DNA from: Lysobacter arenosi
GTDB taxonomy: Bacteria > Pseudomonadota > Gammaproteobacteria > Xanthomonadales > Xanthomonadaceae
Assembly: GCF_016613475.2 (NCBI RefSeq)
Contig: NZ_CP071517.1
Coordinates: forward strand, 2,852,001-2,916,000
Reading direction: 5' to 3'
Length of the DNA: 64,000 bases
The notes under the pieces are model-generated. The model searched no databases, was not told the DNA's origin, and saw only the letters and a program-made list of their open reading frames with translations. Numbering within the stretch: position 1 is the first letter of the stretch; each line of letters opens with the position of its first letter. Positions 1 through 8,344 of the stretch are shown piece after piece. Both the position numbers and the translations under genes were made by a program.

Positions 1-374
1 TGCGCCTTGGTGCGGCGCTTGGGCTTGTACGGCAGGTAGAGGTCTTCCAGGCGCGACTTGCTGTCGGCTGCCTCGATCTCGCCGCGCAGTTCGTCGCTGA
101 GCTTGCCCTGTTCCTCGATGCTGGCCAGCACCGCGGCGCGGCGGTCCTCGAGTTCGCGCAGGTAGGTCAGGCGCGTCTCAAGGTTGCGCAGCTGGGTGTC
201 GTCGAGGCCGCCGGTGACTTCCTTGCGGTAGCGCGCGATGAACGGCACGGTCGCGCCTTCGTCGAGCAGGGCGATGGCGGACTGGGCCTGTTGCGTCTGG
301 GCGCCGATTTCCTCGGCAATCAGGCGGGCGATCTTGCCCGCGACCTGGGCGGCGACTTGCTTGAGATCCTGCAT
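1..374 (-). CDS. tex: Tex, S1-domain RNA-binding transcription accessory protein (5' part only)
   Basis: The first 124 residues of Tex are present; the gene runs off the left edge. Tex proteins are cytoplasmic nucleic-acid-binding factors of about 780 residues, with an N-terminal helical region, a YqgF-like domain and a C-terminal S1 domain. Only the helical N-terminus is in the window. The family signature [17 protein letters not shown] is seen around residues 48-64, followed by the typical [18 protein letters not shown] stretch and [16 protein letters not shown]. The ATG at 374 fits the usual N-terminus. It is divergent from the ThuA-like gene, with about 150 bases between the starts. Identification is firm; nothing can be said about the rest of the protein. 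Confidence 0.93.
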   Translation of the reverse strand, partial: MQDLKQVAAQVAGKIARLIAEEIGAQTQQAQSAIALLDEGATVPFIARYRKEVTGGLDDTQLRNLETRLTYLRELEDRRAAVLASIEEQGKLSDELRGEIEAADSKSRLEDLYLPYKPKRRTKA

Positions 375-526
375 TGCATCCAATCGTGAAATCCCGGAGT
401 ACCGGGGAGACGGCGATTGTCGCAATGCGGGCGCTGGCGCGTAACCCGTTGACACGACGGCGCTGGAGTGCGTGCGCCCTCCCTGCCCTGTTCAGATGCA
501 CTGGGTCGCCATGGCATGATCCGCGC

Positions 527-1255
527 ATGCGCCGACTGACCCTTGCCTGGCTATGCACGTCGACCTTGCTGCTTGCCGGTTTCGCGTCCGCCGCGACGCC
601 GGAGCGGGCACTGGTGTTCACCAAGACCACCGGGTGGCGGCATACGTCGATCCCGACCGCCGTGGCCACGCTGCAGCAGCTGGCGGGCGCACAAGGCCTT
701 GCCGTCGACCACAGCGAGAACGCGGCGGACTTCAACGCCGCCAATCTGGCGCGCTACAAGGTGGTCGTGTTCGCCAGCACCACCGGCGACATCCTCGATT
801 CGGAACAGAAGCAGGCACTGCAGGCCTTCATGCGCGCTGGCGGCGGATTCGTCGGCGTGCACTCGGCCGCGGATACCGAGCACGACTGGCCCTGGTATGG
901 GCAGCTGGTCGGTGCGTGGTTCAAGTCGCACCCGAAAGGCCTGCAGGCCACGCAGGTGCGGCCGGAGCTGGCTGGCAAACGCAACGGCAAGCCCTGGCCG
1001 ATCACCGACGAGATCTACAACTACGACCGAAATCCGCGCGAGCAGGTGCGGGTGATCGCCACGGTTGACGAGTCGTTGTACGAGGGCGGCACCATGGGTG
1101 CGGACCATCCGATCAGCTGGTGTCATGCCTTCGAAGGCGGGCGCAGCTGGTATACGGGATTGGGTCACGACGAGGCCGTGTACTCCGATCAGAACTTCCT
1201 GCAGCAGCTTCGGGCCGGTCTGCGTTACGCGACCGGCAAATCAGACGACTGCTGA
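527..1255 (+). CDS. Secreted ThuA-like domain protein
   Basis: 242 residues. A signal peptide is visible at the N-terminus (MRRLTLAWLC, then a hydrophobic core ending GFASA). The mature part is a ThuA-like domain, a class I glutamine-amidotransferase-like fold named after a sugar-utilisation protein of rhizobia. The family motifs are VFTKTTGWRH near the start, GVHSAADTEHDWPWYGQLVG in the middle, and HPISWCHAFEGGRSWYTGLG near the end. Substrate is unknown; relatives are often linked to carbohydrate metabolism. The frame is open further upstream, to 374, but the signal peptide and its position favour the ATG at 527. It converges with the adaptor gene, with a hairpin between. Confidence 0.85.
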   Translation: MRRLTLAWLCTSTLLLAGFASAATPERALVFTKTTGWRHTSIPTAVATLQQLAGAQGLAVDHSENAADFNAANLARYKVVVFASTTGDILDSEQKQALQAFMRAGGGFVGVHSAADTEHDWPWYGQLVGAWFKSHPKGLQATQVRPELAGKRNGKPWPITDEIYNYDRNPREQVRVIATVDESLYEGGTMGADHPISWCHAFEGGRSWYTGLGHDEAVYSDQNFLQQLRAGLRYATGKSDDC

Positions 1256-1261
1256 TCCGCT

Positions 1262-1283
1262 CCGCGTTCGGTAACGAACGCGG
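1262..1283. terminator. Hairpin between convergent genes
   Basis: A perfect 9-bp stem (1262-1270 with 1275-1283) closes a GTAA loop, seven bases after the ThuA stop and before the convergent adaptor stop at 1313. There is no real T-run on either side, so this is a probable bidirectional terminator or transcript-end stabiliser rather than a textbook intrinsic terminator. Confidence 0.5.
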
Positions 1284-1312
1284 TAATTGCGGGCCAGGGC
1301 GAACTTGCGTGG

Positions 1313-2407
1313 CTAGCGGACCGACACCGCCCGCGACAGGTCCTGGATCGTCACCGACTGTCCGGCCTCGACGCGCTCGCCACCGCGCACGATCAGGCGA
1401 TCGCCGGCTTTGACGTTGCCGCTGACCTCGACCAGGTCGCCGACTTCGGTCCCGGTCTTCACCGGCAGTCGCTCGGCCTTGTTGTCGCCGCCGACGCGCA
1501 GGACGAAGTCACCTTCGCGACGCAGGATCACCGCGTCGCGCGGAACCGCCACGACCGCGCGCTTGGCCGCGCTCGGCATGCCGACTTCCACCGCGGTGCC
1601 GACCGGGAACTCGCTCGCATCCATCCGGATGCGCAGCTCCAGCTGGCGTGAGGCTTCATCGCCGACCGGAACCAGCGCGCTCACCGGATGACCGCGTTCG
1701 CTGTCGCCCACGCGCACCTGCACCGGCGTGCCGACGGCGAGATGGCGGGCAAGGTCGACCGGGGCGCGCACGCGAACTTCCTGCTCGGCCGTGTCGACCA
1801 CGCGCGCAACCGCGTCGCCGGTGTTGACGAACTCGCCAAGCTCCACTTCGCGCTCGGCGACGACACCGTCGAACGGCGCGCGCACCAGCATCTGCGTGCG
1901 CTGGTGGCGGGTCTGCTCGAGCAGCGCCTGGGCACGGGCGCGTTCCTGCACCAGCATTTCGCGGTCGGCCTGCAGCTGTTCGTGCTGGGCGCGGGCGATG
2001 TTCTGCTGTTGCGCCAACAACGCGTAGCGCTGCTCCTGGCGCGTGGCCATGTCGAGCTGCGCCTGGATGCGCGCCAGGTCGGCCTGTCCCTGGCGTTCGC
2101 TCAGACGCAGCGCGGTGTCGTCGAGCACGGCGATGGGTTCGCCGGCGCGGACATTCTGCCCGACCTCGGCGACCTGGATCACGCGGCCGTCCTGTTCGCT
2201 GGCCACGTGCGCGTCCTGGCGGCTGATCACACTGCCCGGGGCCCAGTGCCGCGGCGCCAGCTCGGTACTGACCGCGGCGGCCACGCTGACGATCGCGGGC
2301 GGCGCCTCGGGGGGAGGTGCGCTGGCGCCGGCATCCAGGTCAAGCAGCGGGACGGTCAGGACCACGGCCAGCGCCGCGGCAATCAGGGTTTTGTGCAAGG
2401 TGCGCAT
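1313..2407 (-). CDS. RND efflux periplasmic adaptor (membrane fusion protein)
   Basis: 364 residues. A single N-terminal membrane anchor or signal (residues 5-24, TLIAAALAVVLTVPLL) is followed by a biotinyl-lipoyl half-motif (SEQDGRVIQVAEVGQNVRAG), an alpha-helical hairpin rich in Gln and Arg (about 105-170), the second lipoyl half (MLVRAPFDGVVAEREVELGE), and beta-barrel and membrane-proximal domains with VAVPRDAVILR. It bridges the inner-membrane RND pump to an outer-membrane channel. Its start lies 26 bases after the permease stop, so the two genes form one unit. No outer-membrane factor gene is in this cluster; it presumably uses one encoded elsewhere. No Cys lipobox is seen. Confidence 0.9.
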   Translation of the reverse strand: MRTLHKTLIAAALAVVLTVPLLDLDAGASAPPPEAPPAIVSVAAAVSTELAPRHWAPGSVISRQDAHVASEQDGRVIQVAEVGQNVRAGEPIAVLDDTALRLSERQGQADLARIQAQLDMATRQEQRYALLAQQQNIARAQHEQLQADREMLVQERARAQALLEQTRHQRTQMLVRAPFDGVVAEREVELGEFVNTGDAVARVVDTAEQEVRVRAPVDLARHLAVGTPVQVRVGDSERGHPVSALVPVGDEASRQLELRIRMDASEFPVGTAVEVGMPSAAKRAVVAVPRDAVILRREGDFVLRVGGDNKAERLPVKTGTEVGDLVEVSGNVKAGDRLIVRGGERVEAGQSVTIQDLSRAVSVR

Positions 2408-2433
2408 GACGATCTCCGGGGGAGGAGTGACAT

Positions 2434-5400
2434 TCAGGGGGAGGTTTGCGGAACAGGCATGGCGTCGATGCCGTCGACAGCCGTCGCGGCCTGGCGACGC
2501 GAGTCGGCCAGTCGCAGCAGCGCGGGAATCAACACCACCAGGAAGACCAGGCTCAATGCGACGCCGCCAACCGACACGGCGGCGAGGCCGCGGTAGATCA
2601 CCGCGCCAGGGCCGGGATTGATCGCCATCGGCAGCGCGCCGAGCACGCCGGTCAGCGCGCCGATCAGGATCGGCCGCAGGCGCTGATCGAGCGCCTGGTG
2701 CAGGGCCGCATCGAGCGTGGCGCCGGCGGCCTGCGCATCGCGCGTCTGCGCGACCAGCAGGATCGCGTTGTTGATCACCATGCCCAGCAGCATGATGAAG
2801 CCGATCATCGACAGCAGGTCCAGCGTCTGCCCCGCGGCGAGGTCGAGCACGCGCAGGCCGAGCACGCCGCCGAGTACGGCCATCGGCAGGGTCGCCATGA
2901 CGAACGCGCTGTCGCGCAGCGAGCGGAACATCGCCGCCATCAGCATGAACAGCACCACCAGCGCCATCGCGAAGTTGATGCCCATGCTGCGCACCACTTC
3001 ACCGAGACGGTCGGCACTGCCGGAGACGCGGATCTCGGCATCGGACGGGAGCGCTTTGCGCAGCGCGGGGACAACATCGGCATCGACGATGTCGAGCGCT
3101 TCCTGCAGCGACATGGCCGCGGGCGGGTCAATGGTCAGGGTCACCGTGCGGCGCCGGTCGATGCGGCGCAACTGATTGGGGGCGAGCACGGTGTCGACCT
3201 TGGCCAGCTCCGCCAGGCTGAGCACGCCGCCCTGCGGCGTCGCCAGCGGCGCCGCGCCCAGCCGAGAGATGCTGCTGTCGCGGTCGGTACGCAGGATGAT
3301 CGCCAGGCGACGGTCACCGTCGAAGTGTTCGCCCAGCCATTGGCCATCGCCGAGCGTGCGCACGACGGTACCCAGCTCCGGGCGACGCCAGCCGACTTCG
3401 GCGAGGCGGCGGTCGTCGGGATTGACGCGCAGCTCCGGCGTGCCGGAATCCGCGTTGGGCCATGCCTGCACGTTGGCACCGGGGAAGCGCTCGGACAGCA
3501 GCTTGCGGCCGGCTTCGGCGGCGCGCGTGAGGGCGTCGCCGTCGGCGTGCTGCAGGTGGATGGCGATAGCGCGCGCCGAGCCGCCGAAACTGCCGAACAG
3601 CTCGCCTTCGCTGGCGAAAGCGCGGGTGTCGGGGAATCCGACCACCACTTCGTCGCGGACGACTCGCTCGAGTTCGCCGATGTTGTCCGGGTCGACCACG
3701 CGCGCGCCAATGGTGCCGCCGCCGGGCCACAGCAGCAGATACCAGTTGCTCAGTTGCGGACCCTTCTCGCCGTCCATGTAAGGGCGCATGCGCTCAAGCA
3801 CGGCCGGTGCGATCTCGCGGTTGACGCGCTCCGGGCCCATGCCGGGAGGGAAGTTGAAGATCGCATCGACGGCGGCGCGCTTCACCGGTGGCAGGTAGTC
3901 GATCTTCGGCATCAGCACCGCCGCCAGCAGCGCCGGAGCGAGCACCAGGCCGCCGACCCAGGCCAGCTGGCGCTGGCGGCCGGCAGTCACGCGCATCGCC
4001 CAGTCACTGACGCGCGACCACGCGCGGTGCTGTTCGCGCGCGTCCTTGCGCTCGCGCAGCCAGCTGCCCGCGGCGGCAGGCAGTACGGTGACCGCGACCA
4101 GCAGCGAGATGCCCACCGCGATCGAGATGGTCAACGCGAGGTCGGCGAACAGCTGGCCTTCGACGTCTTCCATGAAGATCACCGGCACGAACACCGCGAC
4201 CGTCGTGATCGTGGACGCCACCAGCGCGACGGCGACCTGGCGCGTGCCTTCGAGCGCGGCCTGGCGCCCGGGCATGCCTTCCTCGCGCAGGCGCACGATG
4301 TTCTCGGCGACGACGACGGCCGCGTCCATGACCATGCCGACCGCGAACGCCAGGCCCGCCAGCGAGATCACGTTGAGGCTGCGACCGGTGAGCTGCAGGA
4401 CGATGAAGGTCGCCAGCAGCGAAATCGGAATGGCGCAGGCGATCAGCGCGGTGGCGCGGACATCGCGCAGGAACCACCACAGGCAGCCCACAGCAAGCAG
4501 CACGCCGGCGAACAGGCTGCCCGAGAGCAGGCTGATCGCGCGATTGATGAAAACGGAGGCGTCGAAGCTCTGGGCGATGTCGAGACCAAGCGGGCGCAGG
4601 TCCTTTTCGCGGACGTCGGCGACCACGCGCTTCACTTCATCCAGCGTATCCAGCACGTTCGCGCCGGTCTCGCGGATGATGCGCAGGCCGATCGCGGGAT
4701 TGCCGTTCTGGTAGGCGAAGAAGCGCTGCTCGGGCCGCTTGACCTCGACCTTGGCGACGTCGGCCAGGCGCACCGGGCGACCGTCGCGCCATGCCAGGAT
4801 CAGGTTGCCCATCGCCTCGGGCGAATAGCGGCCGGCGAAGCGCAGCACGTACTCGCGACGGCCGGCTTCGACCACGCCGCCGGACACGTCGGTGGCACGC
4901 GCGGCCACGGCGGCCACCTCCGGAATCTGGATGCCCATCGCCGCGGCGCGTTCCAGGTTCAGGCTGATGGTCAGTTCTTCTGGCGCACCGCCGTTGATCT
5001 CGACGCCGGCCACGCCTTCGACCGCCGACAGCTTCGGCACGATGCGGTCTTCGATCATCTGCCGGTAATCGAGGATGTCGCCGGCCGTGCCCGGCAGCTT
5101 CTGCACGAAGAAGTACGTCAGCGAATTGTTGGCGTTGTCGGCGCCCGACTGCACCACCGGCGGAGTGGCGTCGCGCGGCAGCGGCTGCAGGCGGTTCATC
5201 CGCGACAGCACCTCCACCAGCATCGCGTCCATGTCGGCGCCGACGGCGAAGGTCAGGTTGATGAAGCTGTTGCCGGCGTTGACGTTGGACTCGATCTCCT
5301 CGAGTCCGGGCAGGCCCTGCATCACCGCCTCGATCGGCTCGACGATCTCCGATTCCATTTCCTGCGGCGAGGCCGCGCGCCAGCTGGTCTGCACCGACAT

Positions 5401-5532
5401 CTGCGGGCGCTCGATGTCGGGGAACAGCTGCAGCGGCAGCTTGAACAGGCTCATCAGCCCGAATGCGCAGACCATGGCCACGATCACCGCGACGGCAGCG
5501 GGGTTTCGTAGCGAGGCGTCGGTGAGTTTCAT
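2434..5532 (-). CDS. RND family efflux permease
   Basis: 1032 residues, the normal size for a proton-driven RND pump with 12 membrane helices and two large periplasmic loops. The start MKLTDASLRNPAAV at 5532 is chosen because the upstream extension of 55 residues looks non-coding. The N-terminal helix is followed by FPDIERPQMSVQTSW. The TM4 motif reads FAVGMVMDAAVVVAENI, with one acidic residue where AcrB has Asp-Asp, and the TM10 region reads GMVINNAILLVAQ, without the AcrB lysine. This places it in an RND clade other than classical AcrB; substrate is unknown (drugs, lipids or solvents possible). It precedes the adaptor gene and follows the LytS/LytTR system, which probably controls it. Confidence 0.92.
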   Translation of the reverse strand: MKLTDASLRNPAAVAVIVAMVCAFGLMSLFKLPLQLFPDIERPQMSVQTSWRAASPQEMESEIVEPIEAVMQGLPGLEEIESNVNAGNSFINLTFAVGADMDAMLVEVLSRMNRLQPLPRDATPPVVQSGADNANNSLTYFFVQKLPGTAGDILDYRQMIEDRIVPKLSAVEGVAGVEINGGAPEELTISLNLERAAAMGIQIPEVAAVAARATDVSGGVVEAGRREYVLRFAGRYSPEAMGNLILAWRDGRPVRLADVAKVEVKRPEQRFFAYQNGNPAIGLRIIRETGANVLDTLDEVKRVVADVREKDLRPLGLDIAQSFDASVFINRAISLLSGSLFAGVLLAVGCLWWFLRDVRATALIACAIPISLLATFIVLQLTGRSLNVISLAGLAFAVGMVMDAAVVVAENIVRLREEGMPGRQAALEGTRQVAVALVASTITTVAVFVPVIFMEDVEGQLFADLALTISIAVGISLLVAVTVLPAAAGSWLRERKDAREQHRAWSRVSDWAMRVTAGRQRQLAWVGGLVLAPALLAAVLMPKIDYLPPVKRAAVDAIFNFPPGMGPERVNREIAPAVLERMRPYMDGEKGPQLSNWYLLLWPGGGTIGARVVDPDNIGELERVVRDEVVVGFPDTRAFASEGELFGSFGGSARAIAIHLQHADGDALTRAAEAGRKLLSERFPGANVQAWPNADSGTPELRVNPDDRRLAEVGWRRPELGTVVRTLGDGQWLGEHFDGDRRLAIILRTDRDSSISRLGAAPLATPQGGVLSLAELAKVDTVLAPNQLRRIDRRRTVTLTIDPPAAMSLQEALDIVDADVVPALRKALPSDAEIRVSGSADRLGEVVRSMGINFAMALVVLFMLMAAMFRSLRDSAFVMATLPMAVLGGVLGLRVLDLAAGQTLDLLSMIGFIMLLGMVINNAILLVAQTRDAQAAGATLDAALHQALDQRLRPILIGALTGVLGALPMAINPGPGAVIYRGLAAVSVGGVALSLVFLVVLIPALLRLADSRRQAATAVDGIDAMPVPQTSP

Positions 5533-5766
5533 CGGCGTGATCCGCGGGGGAGTGCGGTGCGCACGATGCGCCGCCGCGCTTACCGCGCAGATGGCCCGTA
5601 AGTCACGCGGAATCGGACTTTGCGTTGAATGGTGGTTCGGGCGCGCTGAAGCGTTTCGGCGGCACGGAGGGTGCAGATCTGGCCCGCTTCTTGCCACGGG
5701 CGAGACTGACGAGCCCGAGTTCGATCGTGAACGGGCGCCGGAGGGGACGTTCGGAGCGGGTTGGCG

Positions 5767-6648
5767 TTACAGCAGCAGATCGAGCTTGTCGCGATGGCTG
5801 CGCGACAGCTTCAGCTCCTGCCCGCAGTCCAGGCGCAGGTAGCCCTCGCCGTTCGTGTGCGGACGCATTTCGACCACGCGACGGGCGTTGACTATCGTCG
5901 AGCGGTGGATGCGCGGGAAGCGCTGCGGGTCCAGCTGCTTTTCCAGGTCGCGCATGGTCGCGCGCAGCACCAGCGTTTCGCTGTCGGTGTGGATGCACAT
6001 GTAATCGCCCGCCGCGTCGATCCAGCGGATGCTGCCCAGGTCGACGCGAACGGTGCGCCCGCCATCGCGCACGGCGAGCTTGTCTTCGCGCCGCAGCTGT
6101 TCGAGCGCATCGGGTTTCAGCGCCTCGTCCAGGTCGAGCATCGGATGGCCGCTGAGTTCACTCAGCAGGCCCAGCAGGTGCGCGCAGTGGCCGCGGGCTT
6201 CGCGTTGCGAATGCGCCTGCCTGACCTTGGCCAGCGCCTGGTGCAAACGCGCGTCGTCCACGGGCTTGAGCAGGTAGTCGGTGGCGGAGGCTTCGAAGGC
6301 GCGGATGGCGTAGTGGTCGTAGGCGGTGACGAACACCACCAGCGGCATCTCGACCGCGGGGATGCTGCGCAGGGTCTCGAAGCCGTCCATGCCGGGCATT
6401 TGCACGTCGAGGAACATCAGGTCCGGGCGATGCTCGCGCAGGCCGGCGATCGCCGCGGCGCCATCGCCGTACTGGCCGACGAGCTCGATGTCGGCGTGGT
6501 CGGCCAGGCGGATCTCCAGGCCGCGCCGCGCCAGCGGCTCGTCGTCGACGACTATCGCGCGCAGTTTCGTCGCCGCCTCGGCCGCGTGGTGTGCGCCGTT
6601 GCCGTTGTGACCGCGTTCGTTTCTCGCCCGGTCCATGCTCACGCTCAC
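5767..6648 (-). CDS. LytTR-family response regulator
   Basis: 293 residues from a GTG at 6648, or 289 from the ATG at 6636. Residues 29-140 are a receiver domain with acidic pocket VVDDEPLARR, phospho-acceptor Asp81 (LMFLDVQMPGMDG), Thr108 and Lys128 (DYLLKPVDD). Residues about 195-293 form a LytTR DNA-binding domain (IDAAGDYMCIHT, FPRIHRSTIVNARRVVEM). These regulators bind promoter direct repeats. It overlaps the kinase gene by four bases, so the pair is translationally coupled. The RND operon begins 234 bases downstream on the same strand and is the obvious candidate target. The 28-residue N-terminal tail rich in His, Asn and Arg is unusual and may be partly untranslated. Confidence 0.92.
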   Translation of the reverse strand: MSVSMDRARNERGHNGNGAHHAAEAATKLRAIVVDDEPLARRGLEIRLADHADIELVGQYGDGAAAIAGLREHRPDLMFLDVQMPGMDGFETLRSIPAVEMPLVVFVTAYDHYAIRAFEASATDYLLKPVDDARLHQALAKVRQAHSQREARGHCAHLLGLLSELSGHPMLDLDEALKPDALEQLRREDKLAVRDGGRTVRVDLGSIRWIDAAGDYMCIHTDSETLVLRATMRDLEKQLDPQRFPRIHRSTIVNARRVVEMRPHTNGEGYLRLDCGQELKLSRSHRDKLDLLL

Positions 6649-7730
6649 TCGCCGATCGTCTGGGAGGTTTCGAACGGCAGGCGCAGCGTGACTTCGATGC
6701 CGCGCTCGCGGTTGCGCACGCCGAAACCGCTGGCTTCGCCGTAGAGCACGCTCAGGCGCTCGCGCGTGTTGCGCAGGCCCACGCCCTTGCCGGCCGGCAG
6801 CTCTCCGCCCTCCAGCGAATTACAGCCCGGGCCGTCGTCGATCACGCGCAGTACCAGCTGCGCGCCTTCGCGCTCGGCCTCGATGCGCAGCAGGCCACCT
6901 GCGATCTGCTTGGCCACCGCGTACTTGATGGCGTTCTCGACCAGGGGTTGCAGCAGCAGGCTCGGCAGCAGCGCGCGCCAGCAATCCTCGTCGATGGAGG
7001 TCTCGATGCGCAGGCGCTCGGCGAAGCGGATCTTCTCGATGTCCAGGTACAGCGTCAGCGCGTCGAGTTCCTGGCGCAGCGTCACGCGCTGCATCGGATC
7101 GTTGTCGAGCGAGTGGCGCAGGAACGCCGAGAGTCCCTGCACCATGCGGTTGGCCGTGGCGTTGTCGCGATCGAGGATCAGCGTAGAGATCGCGTTGAGC
7201 GTGTTGAAGAGGAAATGCGGGTTGAGCTGGTAGCGCAGCATCTTCAGCTGCGCCTGGTGGGCCATGGTGCGTGCCGCCAGCGCGCGCCGGGTTTCGTCCT
7301 GCAACTGGCCGTAGTACTTCACGCCCAGGTACAGGCCGACCCAGGCGAGCACGACGTAGATGTAACTCAGCGCATAGGCGACGTAGGCGGCGCGGTTGGC
7401 CGGCACGCAGGTTTCGCAGAATTCGACCAGCACTGTGCGCGTCGTCAGGTCCATCACCGCCGAGCTGGCGAGGATCGGGACCACCATCACCATCATCAGC
7501 CGCCGCGGCGGCAGGCCCCAGCAGGCGCGCAGCAGGTAGCGCAGGCCGAGAGTGGCGATCGCACCGGTGGCGGCCGCGGTCAGCGGCACGATCCAGTAGC
7601 CCGATGGCTTGCCGTGGGCGATGGCGGACAGGTAGCCCAGCGAGAAATAGGCGATCCAGCCACCCAGGTGGAGCAGCCAGAACAGGTGCTGGCGAGGCAG
7701 GTCGAGCGGGTGGGATGCAGCGATGGCCAT
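6645..7730 (-). CDS. LytS/YpdA-type sensor histidine kinase
   Basis: 361 residues. Four or so hydrophobic segments lie in residues 15-140. A short coiled linker leads to the His_kinase domain with phospho-acceptor His172 in YQLNPHFLFNTLNA. The ATP-binding domain has LLQPLVENAIKYAV (N box), DDGPGC and GKGVGLRNTRERL (G boxes). It has no recognisable periplasmic sensor domain, so it probably senses through its membrane helices. It phosphorylates the co-encoded LytTR regulator, overlapping it by four bases. It is the first gene of the minus-strand block that leads into the RND pump. Confidence 0.92.
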   Translation of the reverse strand: MAIAASHPLDLPRQHLFWLLHLGGWIAYFSLGYLSAIAHGKPSGYWIVPLTAAATGAIATLGLRYLLRACWGLPPRRLMMVMVVPILASSAVMDLTTRTVLVEFCETCVPANRAAYVAYALSYIYVVLAWVGLYLGVKYYGQLQDETRRALAARTMAHQAQLKMLRYQLNPHFLFNTLNAISTLILDRDNATANRMVQGLSAFLRHSLDNDPMQRVTLRQELDALTLYLDIEKIRFAERLRIETSIDEDCWRALLPSLLLQPLVENAIKYAVAKQIAGGLLRIEAEREGAQLVLRVIDDGPGCNSLEGGELPAGKGVGLRNTRERLSVLYGEASGFGVRNRERGIEVTLRLPFETSQTIGE

Positions 7731-7836
7731 GGGCGCAGCGGGTCTGGCGGTACAGGACCCAGATGCTACGCCTGCCCGGGTGGGGGGCTGGCAACGGCTC
7801 GGCGCGGGGGAGGCACGGTTCGCCGCGAGGGAAGGC

Positions 7837-7945
7837 CCCCGTTCGTCCTGAGCGTAGCGCCGCAGGCGCGGAGTCGAAGGACCCGGGCCGACAGCGCTGC
7901 GGGCGGTCCTTCGACTTCGCTGCGCTACGCTCAGGACGAACGGGT
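7837..7945. repeat. Large imperfect inverted repeat (REP/BIME-like)
   Basis: Two arms face each other. The outer 23 bases are identical when one arm is inverted (7838-7860 and 7922-7944), and an inner block of about 11 bases (GTCGAAGGACC type) also matches. A GC-rich spacer lies between. The element fills the gap between the histidine kinase start and the EF-hand stop. Similar 'GTTCGTCCTGAGC...' palindromes are recalled as high-copy intergenic elements in several GC-rich proteobacteria; copy number cannot be judged from one window. Confidence 0.75.
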
Positions 7946-7952
7946 GTGTGGG

Positions 7953-8330
7953 TTACTGCGGCGGCGATGCCAGCTCGCGTGCGTCCAGGTAACCGTCGCG
8001 ATTGCGGTCCTGGCGGCCGAAGGTGATCGCCAGCGTCTGCCGGTGCTCGGCCAGGCTGACCGGCTTGCCGCGTCCACCGGGAAGTTCGGCCGGGACCAGC
8101 ACGCCGTCGCCGTCGGCATCCATGCGGGTGAAGGCGTAGCTCATCCAGTCCTGGTACTCGGGCAAGGCGATGCGCCCGTCGCCGTCGCCGTCCATGCGCG
8201 ACAGGTAGTCGCCGGTGGCCTGCACCTGCGCTGACGCCACCACCGGCATCAGAGCCAGCGCCAGCAGCAGCGCAAAAGAAACGCCCGCACCTTTCGGCAC
8301 GGGCGTGTCATTGCGCAACACCGGAGGCAT
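7953..8330 (-). CDS. EF-hand domain protein, probably exported
   Basis: 125 residues from the ATG at 8330. A hydrophobic segment (FALLLALALMPVVASAQ) looks like a signal peptide and precedes three EF-hand loops: DGDGDGRIALPE, DADGDGVLVPAE and DRNRDGYLDARE, each with Asp or Asn at positions 1, 3 and 5, Gly at 6 and Glu at 12. A role as a periplasmic calcium-binding protein is likely; the partner is unknown. The start is uncertain: no good ribosome-binding site is seen before 8330, and an intrinsic terminator (8274-8306) occupies the codons that would encode the first residues. It lies 14 bases downstream of the desaturase stop on the same strand. Confidence 0.75.
   Translation of the reverse strand: MPPVLRNDTPVPKGAGVSFALLLALALMPVVASAQVQATGDYLSRMDGDGDGRIALPEYQDWMSYAFTRMDADGDGVLVPAELPGGRGKPVSLAEHRQTLAITFGRQDRNRDGYLDARELASPPQ
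8274..8306 (-). terminator. Intrinsic terminator of the desaturase gene, inside the next gene's start
   Basis: On the minus strand an 11-bp stem (8296-8306 with 8281-8291, including two G-T wobbles) closes a GAAA loop and is followed by TTTCTTTT. It begins 38 bases after the desaturase stop at 8345. This is the best-formed minus-strand terminator in the window, yet it lies within the predicted first codons of the EF-hand gene. Confidence 0.8.
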
Positions 8331-8344
8331 CACGCGCGAGGTGC

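Noticed and set aside
374..526. Upstream extension of the ThuA-like gene to 374
   Set aside because: The extra 51 residues lack any signal-like character and would displace the clear signal peptide starting at 527.
2446..5511. Open frame of about 1021 codons on the plus strand opposite the RND permease
   Set aside because: It is rich in His, Arg, Gln and Asp with no hydrophobic pattern, and is the antisense shadow of a well-supported gene in GC-rich DNA.
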